A stretch of DNA of 64,000 nucleotides from Zhengella sp020637775 (GTDB lineage: Bacteria; Pseudomonadota; Alphaproteobacteria; Rhizobiales; Rhizobiaceae), in contig NZ_JAWKWO010000004.1 of assembly GCF_041397485.1 (NCBI RefSeq), positions 434,001-498,000 of the forward strand, given 5' to 3'. Shown here piece by piece: positions 34,926 through 43,426 of this stretch. The position numbers and the translations under genes were made by a program. Numbering within the stretch: position 1 is the first letter of the stretch; each line of letters opens with the position of its first letter. The notes under the pieces were generated by a model, which did not search any database, had not been told where the DNA came from, and was given only the letters and a program-made list of their open reading frames with translations.

Positions 34926-36604
34926 CAGTTTCCCTTTCCGGCAGCGCCTGCCGGCGGACCGGCAAAGGCTTGCGCAAAGGGGCCGATGGCGCACATGTCC
35001 ACCTCGATCAGCACGGGGCCGTCAGCGGCAAGCGCCTCGTCCAGCGCCCCGGCGAAGGCCGTTTCATGGGACACCTTCACATGGGCGAGGCCCACGGCCT
35101 GGCACATCAGCGCAAAATCCGGTGTGCGCAGCGCCGAATAGTGATGCCGGCTGCCATATTGCGCATCCTGGATGTTCTTGATCACGCCATAGGCCTGGTC
35201 GTTCATCAGCACGTAGACGAGATTGGCCTTCTCCTCGACCGCCGTGATCAGCTCGGCAATGCCGAGCTGCGCGCCGCCATCGCCGACGAGAACGATCGAC
35301 TTCGCCTCGCCCTCGACCAGCCCCGCGCCGATGCCCATGGCAAGGCCCTGCCCGATGCCGCCGCCAAGCGCATGCACGCCATGATGCGGCGCGGCGAATT
35401 GCACGTAGCGATTGCCAAAGGTGGAGTTGGAAATCGTCACATCGCGCACGAAGGGATGGCCGCCCGCCGCAACCCGTTCCTGCAATGCGTCGGCGATCAC
35501 GCGGTAGACGCCAAGCTGGTCACGCAGCCGCCCTTCCGCCTTGACCCGCGCAATGGCGATGGAATGGCGGAATTCGGCATCCGTCTCCAGCCGTTCAGGC
35601 AAAAGATCGAGAAGCCGGGCCAAGCTATCCTTCGCATCGCCATGGATGAACAGGTCGACCGGGTAATTGCGCGCGCCCTGCGTCGCTTCCGCGTCGATCT
35701 GCACCAGCGGAGAGGGCAGCGGCAACGTGTTGTTGCGCGTCTCGTTGCCGCGCAAACGCGAACCGGCGACGATCATCAGGTCGCATTGGGCATAGATCGC
35801 TTCCGCCTCCGGCGTCATGTTGAAGGCGCCGAGCGTATAGGGGCTGGCCTCGTCCACCACCGCCCGGCCATTGGTGCTCGACACCGCGCAGAAGCCGCGC
35901 TCCACCAGCGCGTTCGCCGCGTCGCCGGCATGGCGCGCCCCGCCACCCAGCCACAGCATCGGCCGGCGTGCCTTTTTCACCAGTTCCGCCAGCGCCGCGA
36001 TACTGTCCTGCCCGGCCAGCGGACGAACGACGAGCGGGCGGGCGATAAAGTCCTGCTCCGGCACCGTTTCGCGCTGAACGTCAACGGGAATTTCAAGGCT
36101 CACCGGCCCGGATGGCGGGCTGAGCGCCGCCGATGCCGCCGCCGACAGCACGGTATGCACCGAGCGCGCCTCCCACATGCGCAGGCATGTTTTCGAGATG
36201 CCTTTCAGCATGTCGGTCTGGCGCGGCACGTCGTGAATGGCGGCCCGGTCGCGGTCCATGAACTGGCGGTCCACCTGGGTGGTGATATGCAGCACCGGCG
36301 AACCCGCCGTCAGCGCCTCCACCTGCGCGCCGGCCGTGTTGCCCGCCCCCGTGCCCGTCGAGGTGATGACCACACCCAGCGAGCGCGAGACGCGGGCATA
36401 GGCATCGGCCATGTTCATGGCGCCCGCCTCGCCACGCGCCGGCACGAAGCGGATGCGCCCCTGCCGGGCGATGGCATCGAGAATCGGCATGTTGTGGATC
36501 GAGATCACCCCGAAGACGCGCGTCACGCCGATATCGGCAAGATGCCGGGCAATGGCCTCGCCCACGGTTTCGGTTCTGGTCGGCGCGTCGGTTTTCATCA
36601 GCAT
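34925..36604 (-). CDS. Thiamine-diphosphate-dependent enzyme (2-oxo acid decarboxylase/synthase type)
   Basis: 559 residues in the PYR-TH3-PP order of acetolactate synthase and benzoylformate decarboxylase. The activating glutamate is E59 (PARGEAGAMNMADAYAR); the ThDP motif is GDGGAQLG...N-D (about residues 450-480). Likely decarboxylates a 2-oxo acid or carries out C-C ligation in the pathway. Start is the first of two close ATGs (36604 or 36598); neither has a strong ribosome site, but the gene lies only four bases after the SDR gene. The substrate is unknown. Confidence 0.88.
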   Translation of the reverse strand: MLMKTDAPTRTETVGEAIARHLADIGVTRVFGVISIHNMPILDAIARQGRIRFVPARGEAGAMNMADAYARVSRSLGVVITSTGTGAGNTAGAQVEALTAGSPVLHITTQVDRQFMDRDRAAIHDVPRQTDMLKGISKTCLRMWEARSVHTVLSAAASAALSPPSGPVSLEIPVDVQRETVPEQDFIARPLVVRPLAGQDSIAALAELVKKARRPMLWLGGGARHAGDAANALVERGFCAVSSTNGRAVVDEASPYTLGAFNMTPEAEAIYAQCDLMIVAGSRLRGNETRNNTLPLPSPLVQIDAEATQGARNYPVDLFIHGDAKDSLARLLDLLPERLETDAEFRHSIAIARVKAEGRLRDQLGVYRVIADALQERVAAGGHPFVRDVTISNSTFGNRYVQFAAPHHGVHALGGGIGQGLAMGIGAGLVEGEAKSIVLVGDGGAQLGIAELITAVEEKANLVYVLMNDQAYGVIKNIQDAQYGSRHHYSALRTPDFALMCQAVGLAHVKVSHETAFAGALDEALAADGPVLIEVDMCAIGPFAQAFAGPPAGAAGKGN

Positions 36605-36608
36605 GGCG

Positions 36609-37400
36609 TCACACGAATCTTGAGGTCCCGCCGGAAACTTCCAGCCGGGCACCGGTGATGTAGCTGGCCGCGGGTGAGGCCAGGAAGACGATGGCATTGG
36701 CCGGCTCGTGCGGCTCGCCAAAGCGGCCGAGCGGAATATGCCGCCTGGCGGCTTCCGACCGGAGCCAGTCCTCCAGCGAAACGGACTTGTCCTCCCGCGC
36801 CTCGAAGCGGCGGTGCCACTGGCCGGATACGACGATGCCGAGCAGGATGGAATTGACCCGCACGTGCGGGGCCAGTTCGCCCGCCAGCGATTTGAGCAGG
36901 TTCTGCACGCCTGCCCGCGCCGCCGAAGTGCACACCATGTGCGGCTCCGGCTGGTAGGCGAGCAGCGAATTGACACCGACAATGGCGCCGCAACCGCTGG
37001 CTTTCAGCATGGCCTGGAAGGCCCGCACGGGATGGATCTGGCTGAAGAATTTCAACTCCAGTTCCTCGCGCCAGGCCTCGTCATCGGTGCCGGCGAAGGT
37101 GGAGACACGGCCCTGGCCGGCATTGTTGACCAGCATGTCCACGCCGCCGAAATGATCGCGCACACGGGCGGCAAAGTCGCGCATCGCCTCCGCATCGAGC
37201 ACGGATGCCGGGATGCCCAGCACGTTTTCCGCCCCGAATTCGGCTTTCAGCCCGTCGGCCACCGTGTCGAGCCGTTCCGCGTCCCTTGCGCAGAAGGCCA
37301 CACGGGCACCTTCGGTGAGAAACCGGCGCACCGTTGCCAGCCCGATGCCCGAGGATCCGCCGGTGACGACTGCCACCTTGCCTTTCAGCCCGAGATCCAT
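36609..37400 (-). CDS. SDR-fold protein with TxxxR in place of catalytic YxxxK
   Basis: 263-residue short-chain dehydrogenase/reductase fold: TGGSSGIG cofactor loop and NNAG. Aligning with the second SDR of the operon, the catalytic Tyr and Lys positions read Thr and Arg (CTSAARAGV), while the catalytic-Ser position (VNSLLAY) is kept. A subfamily with SAARAGV is widespread but poorly characterised. It may be a non-redox enzyme, use another acid/base, or bind NAD(P) without catalysis. The fold is certain; the activity is not. Confidence 0.87.
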   Translation of the reverse strand: MDLGLKGKVAVVTGGSSGIGLATVRRFLTEGARVAFCARDAERLDTVADGLKAEFGAENVLGIPASVLDAEAMRDFAARVRDHFGGVDMLVNNAGQGRVSTFAGTDDEAWREELELKFFSQIHPVRAFQAMLKASGCGAIVGVNSLLAYQPEPHMVCTSAARAGVQNLLKSLAGELAPHVRVNSILLGIVVSGQWHRRFEAREDKSVSLEDWLRSEAARRHIPLGRFGEPHEPANAIVFLASPAASYITGARLEVSGGTSRFV

Positions 37401-38318
37401 TCAGCGCGCCTCCGCCTGCGGGAAACCCCGGTCTGGGCGCCCCAGCATGACCGCGCGCATGGCAGGCGTGGGCGGCCCGGCCGTCATCCAGCGGTCCGAC
37501 AGTTCCGGATCGCCCCAGGGCCATTCCTGCGCCACATGCGTTGCCTCGTCGATCTGCTGCAACTCGGTGGTGAACTCGATGACGAAGCCGGACGGCGAGA
37601 CGAAATAGGCGAACGGATTGTTGCCAGGCCCGTGGCGCCCCGGACCCCAGCTCGGCACATGGCCTTTCTGTTTCATCCGCCCGATGCCGCGCATGAAGGA
37701 ATCCATGTCGCGCATCTCGAAGGCCACGTGATTGGCGCTGGCATGGGCATTGTGGAACAGGCCGATGGAGTGGTGGTCGCTGCTGCACCGCAGAAAGGAC
37801 ATCCGGTCGACATAGAAGTCGGACAGCCGGAAACCGAGCATGTCCGTGTAGAAAGCCTCCGTCGTCTTGAGATCCGGCGTGTTGACCACGACATGCGACA
37901 CCTTCACCGGCATGGCGAATTCGCTTGCCGCATCGCTGTTGTCAGCCGTGTCCGCCACGATGCGCAGGATGCGGTTGTCGGGATCGCGCACGCGGAAACC
38001 GATGCCGCCGCCCGGTGTCGTCAGTTCGGCCGGCTCGTCGACAAGCGGTGCCCCGGCCCTTGAAAGATGGTCGTAAAGCGCTTCCAGCCGCGCCCGGCTC
38101 GTCATGCCGAAATTGATGTATTCGATGCCGAAATCCGCACCATCGGTCAGCGAATAGATATAGGGCTCCGGCCCGGTGCCGCGCAGATAGACCGTGCCGT
38201 CATTCGATGGCACGCGCTTCAGCCCCCAGGTGCCCTCGTAGAAATCGGCGGTTTCGCTCATGCCGGGCGCGCGCATGGCAATGCCGCGCAGGAAATCGAC
38301 GCGCATGGGTTCAGTCAT
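37401..38318 (-). CDS. Type I extradiol ring-cleavage dioxygenase (VOC family)
   Basis: 305 residues with two VOC modules (about 8-125 and 138-260). The Fe(II) triad is complete in the second module: H142 (KVSHVVVNTPDL), H197 (SANHVAFEM) and E248 (SGFVIEFTTE), matching the spacing of BphC-type enzymes. It cleaves a catechol-like ring beside the two hydroxyls. The ATG lies eight bases inside the upstream IclR gene and the stop abuts the SDR gene. Substrate unknown; 2,3-dihydroxybiphenyl-type and homoprotocatechuate enzymes share the fold. Confidence 0.9.
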   Translation of the reverse strand: MTEPMRVDFLRGIAMRAPGMSETADFYEGTWGLKRVPSNDGTVYLRGTGPEPYIYSLTDGADFGIEYINFGMTSRARLEALYDHLSRAGAPLVDEPAELTTPGGGIGFRVRDPDNRILRIVADTADNSDAASEFAMPVKVSHVVVNTPDLKTTEAFYTDMLGFRLSDFYVDRMSFLRCSSDHHSIGLFHNAHASANHVAFEMRDMDSFMRGIGRMKQKGHVPSWGPGRHGPGNNPFAYFVSPSGFVIEFTTELQQIDEATHVAQEWPWGDPELSDRWMTAGPPTPAMRAVMLGRPDRGFPQAEAR

Positions 38319-39135
38319 GTTGGCCTCCTGACAGATGGCGGATACGGGCGGATGACGGGATATGCCCGAGCTGATGGGAAATGCGGTGTGCGGCGGCGCT
38401 CAGGTTCCGGCCGATCTCCTCGCGCCGGCCCGCGCCTTCGGCGAATTCATGGTCCGGCCCGGTGACATTGATCGCGCCGACGGCCTTGCCCTGCGCATCG
38501 AACACGGCCGCCGCCGCCGAGCCGATCCCGGCTTCGAAATTCGAAACGCTCCAGGCGATGCCGAGGCGCCGGTCTGCGTTCAGCTGCTCGCTGAGCGCGG
38601 CAAGCGTGGTGGCGGTCTTCTCCGTCGCCGCCGTCATTTCGGATGCGCGGAACAATGCCTCGACCTCGGCGAAATCGCGATGGGCAAGGATGATGCGCCC
38701 GATGGTCGTGGCATGAGCCGGCAACCGGCTGCCGACACGGACATTGGAAACGAGATGCAGGTTCGGCGTCTCGCGCAGGAGATAGGTGATCTCGCGCCGG
38801 TCAAGGATGCCCAGATGCGCCGAAAGCCCCAGGTCGCGCACCAGCCGGCGCAGTTCGGGATGGGCCACCTGCACGATGTCGCGCGAATAGAGCGCGCTGG
38901 CGGCCAGGTTGATGAGCCCTGTTCCGAGCACGAACCCCTGTCCGTTATGCGCCTTCTCGATCATCGCCTCCTGCTCGAGCGTATGCAGGAGCCGGATCAG
39001 CGTGGTCCGGTTTATGCCGGTTTCCTTGGCCGCCTTCGCCATGTTGGCGCAGGAATTGCCGTCGGCAATGTAGCGCAGCACACGGAAGGCCCGTTCCACC
39101 GGGGGCACGCTGTAGCCGTTCGCATCGCCGCTCAT
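38311..39135 (-). CDS. IclR-family transcriptional regulator (first of two)
   Basis: 274 residues: N-terminal winged HTH (about 10-75; AKAAKETGINRTTLIRLLHT) and IclR effector domain (about 90-255; ITYLLRETPNLHLVSNVRVG, LPAHATTIGRIILAH). Embedded mid-operon between the hydrolase and the dioxygenase, overlapping them by four and eight bases, so its level rises and falls with the operon. Likely one of the proteins that bind the palindromes at 45303 and 45486. Confidence 0.92.
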   Translation of the reverse strand: MSGDANGYSVPPVERAFRVLRYIADGNSCANMAKAAKETGINRTTLIRLLHTLEQEAMIEKAHNGQGFVLGTGLINLAASALYSRDIVQVAHPELRRLVRDLGLSAHLGILDRREITYLLRETPNLHLVSNVRVGSRLPAHATTIGRIILAHRDFAEVEALFRASEMTAATEKTATTLAALSEQLNADRRLGIAWSVSNFEAGIGSAAAAVFDAQGKAVGAINVTGPDHEFAEGAGRREEIGRNLSAAAHRISHQLGHIPSSARIRHLSGGQHD

Positions 39136-39977
39136 CGTGCCGCCTCCCTCGCGCCGGCAAGCGAGGCTTCGAAACGGACGATTTCCGCGCCGACCGCTTC
39201 CGGAAATTCCTGGTGCAGGATGTGCCCGGCGTCCGGAACGCTCCGGAACACGTGCGGCAGATCCGGCGCCGCCCTGGCAAGGGCGTCATGAACGCCCCGG
39301 CTCTGTTCCGGCGCCGTCACGGCATCCTTTTCACCCACCATGACCAGCGAGGGCACGCGCACCGATTCGGCATCGCCCTTCTGATCGCCCGTCGCCAGCA
39401 TCCGCACCGCCTGGCCGTAGCCCACCGGACGGATAGCGGACATGGCCGCGATGGCCTTGTCGCGGACCGCCGGCATGGCGTCCGGGCGATACATCAGGCG
39501 CGGCGCGCGGCTGCGGGCGAATTCTTCCGGCCCCATTGCCGCGAGATCATCGAGCCGGGCCTGCGCCTTTTCCCCCAGTATGCCGGGCGCGGCGCCATGG
39601 CCCTGCGCGCAGGCCAGCAGAACCAGTCCCGCCACGCGGTCCGGGTGGAGACGCGCGAAGGCCACCGCCATCAGCGTGCCAAGCGAATGGCCGGCCAGCA
39701 GGACCCGGTTCATGCCCGCCGCATCGAGAACGGCCGACAGCCGACCGGCATAGTCCGCCGCCACCGGCCAGTCCGCTGAAAGTGGCTGCGAGCCGCCATA
39801 GCCAGGCGCGTTCCAGGCGGCGAGCGTCCAGTCCTCCGGCAGGAGAGCCGACAGCCCGTCGAACGAGGTCATGTTGGAGCCGATGCCATGCAGCAAGACA
39901 AGCACCGGCCCGCCCGCCCCTTCAGACAGCCGCAATTCGGTTCCCTCAAGCACCATGTCTGTCCAGGCGCGGCTCAT
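39132..39977 (-). CDS. Alpha/beta hydrolase of the catabolic operon
   Basis: 281 residues: HGIGSNM oxyanion region, nucleophile elbow GHSLGT (about residue 94), catalytic Asp near VGEKDAV and His in PDAGHILHQE. Fits meta-cleavage-product hydrolases, enol-lactonases (PcaD) or N-formylmaleamate deformylase (NicD). Its presence with an extradiol dioxygenase favours C-C or C-N hydrolysis of a ring-opened intermediate. Four-base overlaps with the IclR gene and the SDR gene on either side. Confidence 0.87.
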   Translation of the reverse strand: MSRAWTDMVLEGTELRLSEGAGGPVLVLLHGIGSNMTSFDGLSALLPEDWTLAAWNAPGYGGSQPLSADWPVAADYAGRLSAVLDAAGMNRVLLAGHSLGTLMAVAFARLHPDRVAGLVLLACAQGHGAAPGILGEKAQARLDDLAAMGPEEFARSRAPRLMYRPDAMPAVRDKAIAAMSAIRPVGYGQAVRMLATGDQKGDAESVRVPSLVMVGEKDAVTAPEQSRGVHDALARAAPDLPHVFRSVPDAGHILHQEFPEAVGAEIVRFEASLAGAREAAR

Positions 39978-40729
39978 TTGAATACGAATCCCCGGTTCAC
40001 AGGCAGCACCTGCCCGGTCAGCGTCAGCGCATCCGGCCCGAGCAGGAAAACGATGGTCCCGGTCACGTCCTGCGGCCCTTGCGGCCCTGGTACGGCGCGG
40101 CCGGATTCGTAGAGTCGATGGCGTTCCTCCGGCACATATTCAGTCGATTCCGTCGTCAGGATACCCGGCGCGACGGCTGTCACGCCAATGCCCTTGGGGC
40201 CGAGTTCGCGGGCCAGCGAATGCGTCATCGACATCACCGCGCCCTTGCTGGCAACATAGGTGAGCAGGCGCGGCGCCCCCCAGATCGCGGTGTCGGAGGC
40301 GATATTGACGATCCGCCCGCCATGCGATTGCGCGAGAAGCGGCACGGCGGCGCGCGTCATCAGCCACAGCCCGCGCACATTGACCGCCATCACCCGGTCC
40401 CAGGTCTCGATGTCGATCTCGTCCAGCGTCTTGCCGCCGATGCCCGTTGCGATGGCACCATTGTTGACCAGCCCGTCAAGCCGGCCTTCGTCGTCCGCGA
40501 TGCCGGCGGCCAGTTCTGCTATGCTCTCCGCCGAGGCCAGGTCCACGTGCGCGGCCCGTGCCGTTCCGCCATCCTGTGCGACGAGGCGCGCGGATTCGGC
40601 CGCCCCCGCCCCGTCGATATCGGCCAGAACCAGACGCGCGCCGGCACGCCCGCAGGCCAGCGCGATCTCGCGCCCCAGCCCGCGCGCGGCACCCGTGATC
40701 AGGATCGTCCGGTTCTCAAGCATTGTCAC
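39974..40729 (-). CDS. Short-chain dehydrogenase/reductase with complete catalytic motif
   Basis: 251 residues: TGAARGLG cofactor loop, an Asp at the second strand end (LADIDGA) suggesting NAD rather than NADP, NNGAI, catalytic Ser (NIASDT) and the intact Y-x3-K (TYVASKGAV). Could be a dihydrodiol or alcohol dehydrogenase re-aromatising or oxidising a product of the Rieske oxygenase or monooxygenase. Two close ATGs (40729 and 40723). Lies 12 bases after the cupin gene. Confidence 0.9.
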   Translation of the reverse strand: MTMLENRTILITGAARGLGREIALACGRAGARLVLADIDGAGAAESARLVAQDGGTARAAHVDLASAESIAELAAGIADDEGRLDGLVNNGAIATGIGGKTLDEIDIETWDRVMAVNVRGLWLMTRAAVPLLAQSHGGRIVNIASDTAIWGAPRLLTYVASKGAVMSMTHSLARELGPKGIGVTAVAPGILTTESTEYVPEERHRLYESGRAVPGPQGPQDVTGTIVFLLGPDALTLTGQVLPVNRGFVFK

Positions 40730-40741
40730 GTCCGGCCTTTC

Positions 40742-41287
40742 TCAATTGCGCTTGATCTTGGCGAGCGGATGCTCCGGCGGATAGGTGGGCGTCACCGGCT
40801 TGGGATTGCCGATGATGACGCACATCAGCGCTTCCTCGATGCCTTCGTTCACCAGCCCGCGATAGACGCCGGGCGGCACGGAGATGATGTCGCGCTCGGT
40901 GAGAACCGTCTCGACCGTCTCGCCCTTGTGCTCGATGAACAGACGGATCTTGTGGCCGCGCAGGATGAAGAACACTTCCTCGGCATCGGTGTGGATATGC
41001 AGCGGCCCTTCGCAGCCGGCCGGCAGCACCATCGTCGAGAAGGTGAAATGCTCGGCCGGAATGACATTGCTGTCGCTCTTCACGCCCGTGGCGCCGGTGC
41101 CGATGTAGCGCATCTGCGCGCGACGGTATTTCGGGTCGTAATCGGCCTGGAACTTCAGCGCGTTCCAGTCCAGCTTGCGGGTCTCGTAGCGCGCAACGCG
41201 GCTTTCGATCCAGTCGCCAAGGCTCATGCCGTCGGGGATCTGTACGTCATCGGGATTGATGGTCGGCATGGTCGGGGCTGCAGTCAT
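40742..41287 (-). CDS. Cupin-domain protein of the catabolic operon
   Basis: 181 residues with one cupin domain (about 80-150). Motif 1 is present as GPLHIHTDAEEVFFILRG with metal ligands H-x-H and E. An N-terminal 75-residue extension (IPDGMSLGDWIESRVARYET) is unlike simple storage cupins. Possible roles: ring-cleavage dioxygenase, isomerase or dioxygenase partner of the flavoprotein gene with which it shares a four-base overlap. I do not recognise the exact family. Confidence 0.85.
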   Translation of the reverse strand: MTAAPTMPTINPDDVQIPDGMSLGDWIESRVARYETRKLDWNALKFQADYDPKYRRAQMRYIGTGATGVKSDSNVIPAEHFTFSTMVLPAGCEGPLHIHTDAEEVFFILRGHKIRLFIEHKGETVETVLTERDIISVPPGVYRGLVNEGIEEALMCVIIGNPKPVTPTYPPEHPLAKIKRN

Positions 41288-42549
41288 GATACACCTCCTG
41301 GGGTTTCACAAACGGAAATTCGTCTCTTGCGCGCGCTCGTCTCGCCGAAAGCGCGAATGGCCTCGTCCGTCTCGTGGCGGAAGTCACGAAGCCGGGCGTA
41401 GAAATCGTCGACGGCGCCTTGCGCCTCGCGCCGCATCCGTGCGTCGCGGCCGGCCAGCGCCGCTGCGTCCTCGCGTGCGCCGGCCTCTCCGACCGCCCGC
41501 GAAACATCCTGCACGAAGGTGCAGACCGGTGCGCGCAATTGGCCGAACCGGGTCAGCGCGGCATCAATGTCATCCGTGACGGCAAGAAGCCGCGCCAGCA
41601 CCACACCGTCCTCCATCGCCATGGCGCCGCCCTGGCCCATGAAGGGTGTGGAAGCATGGGCGGCATCGCCGATCAGCAGCACCCGGCCGCGATGCCACGG
41701 CAACGGCAGCGCCACTTCCTCCACCGCGGTGTAGAAAACCTCGCTATGCGGCCCCGTGTCATCGAGGAAGGGCCGCGCCGGTCCGTCAAACTCGGCAAAG
41801 CGGGCACGCATCGTTTGCGGCCATTCGGCAGGATCGAAGCGGCGGTCCTTGGGCTCCGCCACCGTTCCGAACGTATAGAGCTTGTCGTCGCTGATCGGCA
41901 TGATGCCGAACCGCTTGCCCGGCCCCATCAGCATGATCTTCTCGACGAGTTCCGGGGGCCGGTCATGCACGGCACGCCAGACACCGAAACCGGTATGGCG
42001 CGGCTCGACGCCGATGCCGATCATCGGGCGCATGGCACTGCGGATGCCGTCGGCCCCGATCACCAGGTCGAAGGTCGCACGGCGTCCGTCGCTCAGGCGC
42101 ACATCCGCGCCATGGCCGCCGGTCTCGATTGCCTCGACCGTCGTGCCCAGTTCCACCTGAACACCCAGCGCAGCCATTTCAGTGGCCAGAACGCGGTGCA
42201 GTTCGGCCCGCTTGATGCCGAGGATGCCCGGAACGCCGGGCGTCTGCCCTTCAGGATAGGTGACGTTGATGATCGGCGTTCCGCGATGATCGAAATAGGC
42301 GTTGCGCCCGCCAGGAATCGCGAAGCCAGCCTCCAGGATCGCATCGAGCACCCCGAGATCGTGAAGGCTCTCCAGCCCGTTGGAATAGACGAAGATGCCG
42401 GAGCTGAGAAAGCGCCATTCCCGCTGCTTCTCCACCACGCGGACATGGTGCCCGTCCCGCGCAAGCGCGATGGCCGCGGCACAGCCGGCAATGCCGGCGC
42501 CGGCGATCAGCACGCTGTAGCTGGGTGCGGGAGTGCGCGCGGCTGACAT
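41284..42549 (-). CDS. FAD-dependent monooxygenase (second of the operon)
   Basis: 421 residues: FAD motif IAGAGIAGCAAAIAL, DG motif GADGIRSAMRP and GD motif LLIGDAAHASTPFMGQGGAMA. It belongs to the class A ring hydroxylases but has an unusual region after the FAD motif (WRFLSSGIFVYSNGLESL). Starts three bases after the transporter permease and overlaps the cupin gene by four, suggesting that it makes the first attack on the imported compound. Two different class A hydroxylases in one operon imply two hydroxylation steps or two substrates. Confidence 0.88.
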   Translation of the reverse strand: MSAARTPAPSYSVLIAGAGIAGCAAAIALARDGHHVRVVEKQREWRFLSSGIFVYSNGLESLHDLGVLDAILEAGFAIPGGRNAYFDHRGTPIINVTYPEGQTPGVPGILGIKRAELHRVLATEMAALGVQVELGTTVEAIETGGHGADVRLSDGRRATFDLVIGADGIRSAMRPMIGIGVEPRHTGFGVWRAVHDRPPELVEKIMLMGPGKRFGIMPISDDKLYTFGTVAEPKDRRFDPAEWPQTMRARFAEFDGPARPFLDDTGPHSEVFYTAVEEVALPLPWHRGRVLLIGDAAHASTPFMGQGGAMAMEDGVVLARLLAVTDDIDAALTRFGQLRAPVCTFVQDVSRAVGEAGAREDAAALAGRDARMRREAQGAVDDFYARLRDFRHETDEAIRAFGETSARKRRISVCETPGGVS

Positions 42550-42552
42550 CGG

Positions 42553-43314
42553 TCAGTGCTCCGCCTTCGGAATGTAATGCAGCAGGCGCTTCTCCACCCA
42601 GGTCACGGCGGTGTAGAGCACGATGCCGATCAGCGTGAGCAGGAGGATCGCGTTGAACACCATGGCGGCATTCGCCTGCCCCTCGCCATAGGAGATGAGG
42701 AAGCCGAGCCCGGTATTGCCGCCCACCAGTTCGCCCACCGTCACGCCGATCACGGCAAGCGTGGAGCCGATGCGCAATCCCGCCAGCAGCGAGGGCAGCG
42801 TCGAGGGGAATTCGATCTTGCGGAAGATCTGCCAGCGCGTCAGGTTGTAGGCGCGCGCCAGGTTGATGATGTCGCGATCCACCGTCTTCATGGCCTGCAG
42901 CACGTTGACGAGGATGGGGAAGAAGACGATCAGGATCGTCACCAGAAGTTTCGGCCAGAACGTGAAGCCGAACCACATGATGAACAGCGGCGCGAAGGCC
43001 ACTTTCGGCGCGATCTGCAGCGCCAGGATATAGGGCGAGAGCACCCGCTCCCAGAAGATGGACATGCCGAGCAGGTAGCCGATGACGGCACCCAGGAAAC
43101 TGCCCACCGCAAAGCCGATCAGCGTCATGACGAAGGTGGACAGCAGATGCCCGCCCAGATTGTCCAGACGGATGTTGCGGATCAGTTCCTCAAGGCACTG
43201 GCTGGCCGTCGGGATGATGTAGCGCGGTACGCCGAGCGCCGGCGGGACGAATTCCCAGGCCAGCAGAAACAGGAGGGCGACCACGAGTGTCGTCATGAGA
43301 ACGGTGTTTTTCAT
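42553..43314 (-). CDS. ABC transporter permease (SsuC/TauC-like)
   Basis: 253 residues, about six membrane helices. BPD_transp_1-type coupling loop region FRKIEFPSTLPSLLAGLRIGS with the EAA-like segment. Family members import nitrate, sulfonates, taurine, pyrimidine precursors or aromatic acids. It lies between its receptor (112-base gap containing a hairpin) and the flavoprotein gene (three bases). Confidence 0.92.
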   Translation of the reverse strand: MKNTVLMTTLVVALLFLLAWEFVPPALGVPRYIIPTASQCLEELIRNIRLDNLGGHLLSTFVMTLIGFAVGSFLGAVIGYLLGMSIFWERVLSPYILALQIAPKVAFAPLFIMWFGFTFWPKLLVTILIVFFPILVNVLQAMKTVDRDIINLARAYNLTRWQIFRKIEFPSTLPSLLAGLRIGSTLAVIGVTVGELVGGNTGLGFLISYGEGQANAAMVFNAILLLTLIGIVLYTAVTWVEKRLLHYIPKAEH

Positions 43315-43383
43315 CGGTCCCGGTCCAGACAGGCAAAAGAGGTTCTGTTGAAGGCTTGCCGCCGAAGCGCTTCACGAGGATGC

Positions 43384-43408
43384 GGGCGCGGCGGCTGAAG
43401 CCGCGCCC
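43384..43408 (-). terminator. Intercistronic hairpin after the ABC receptor gene
   Basis: Perfect nine-base arms GGGCGCGGC/GCCGCGCCC with a seven-base loop, 18 bases downstream of the receptor stop on the minus strand. No U-run. Same arrangement as after the TAXI receptor at 20374: a stable hairpin between binding-protein and permease genes, expected to raise receptor mRNA over the rest of the operon. Confidence 0.55.
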
Positions 43409-43426
43409 TGCCAATGCGTCAGGCCG

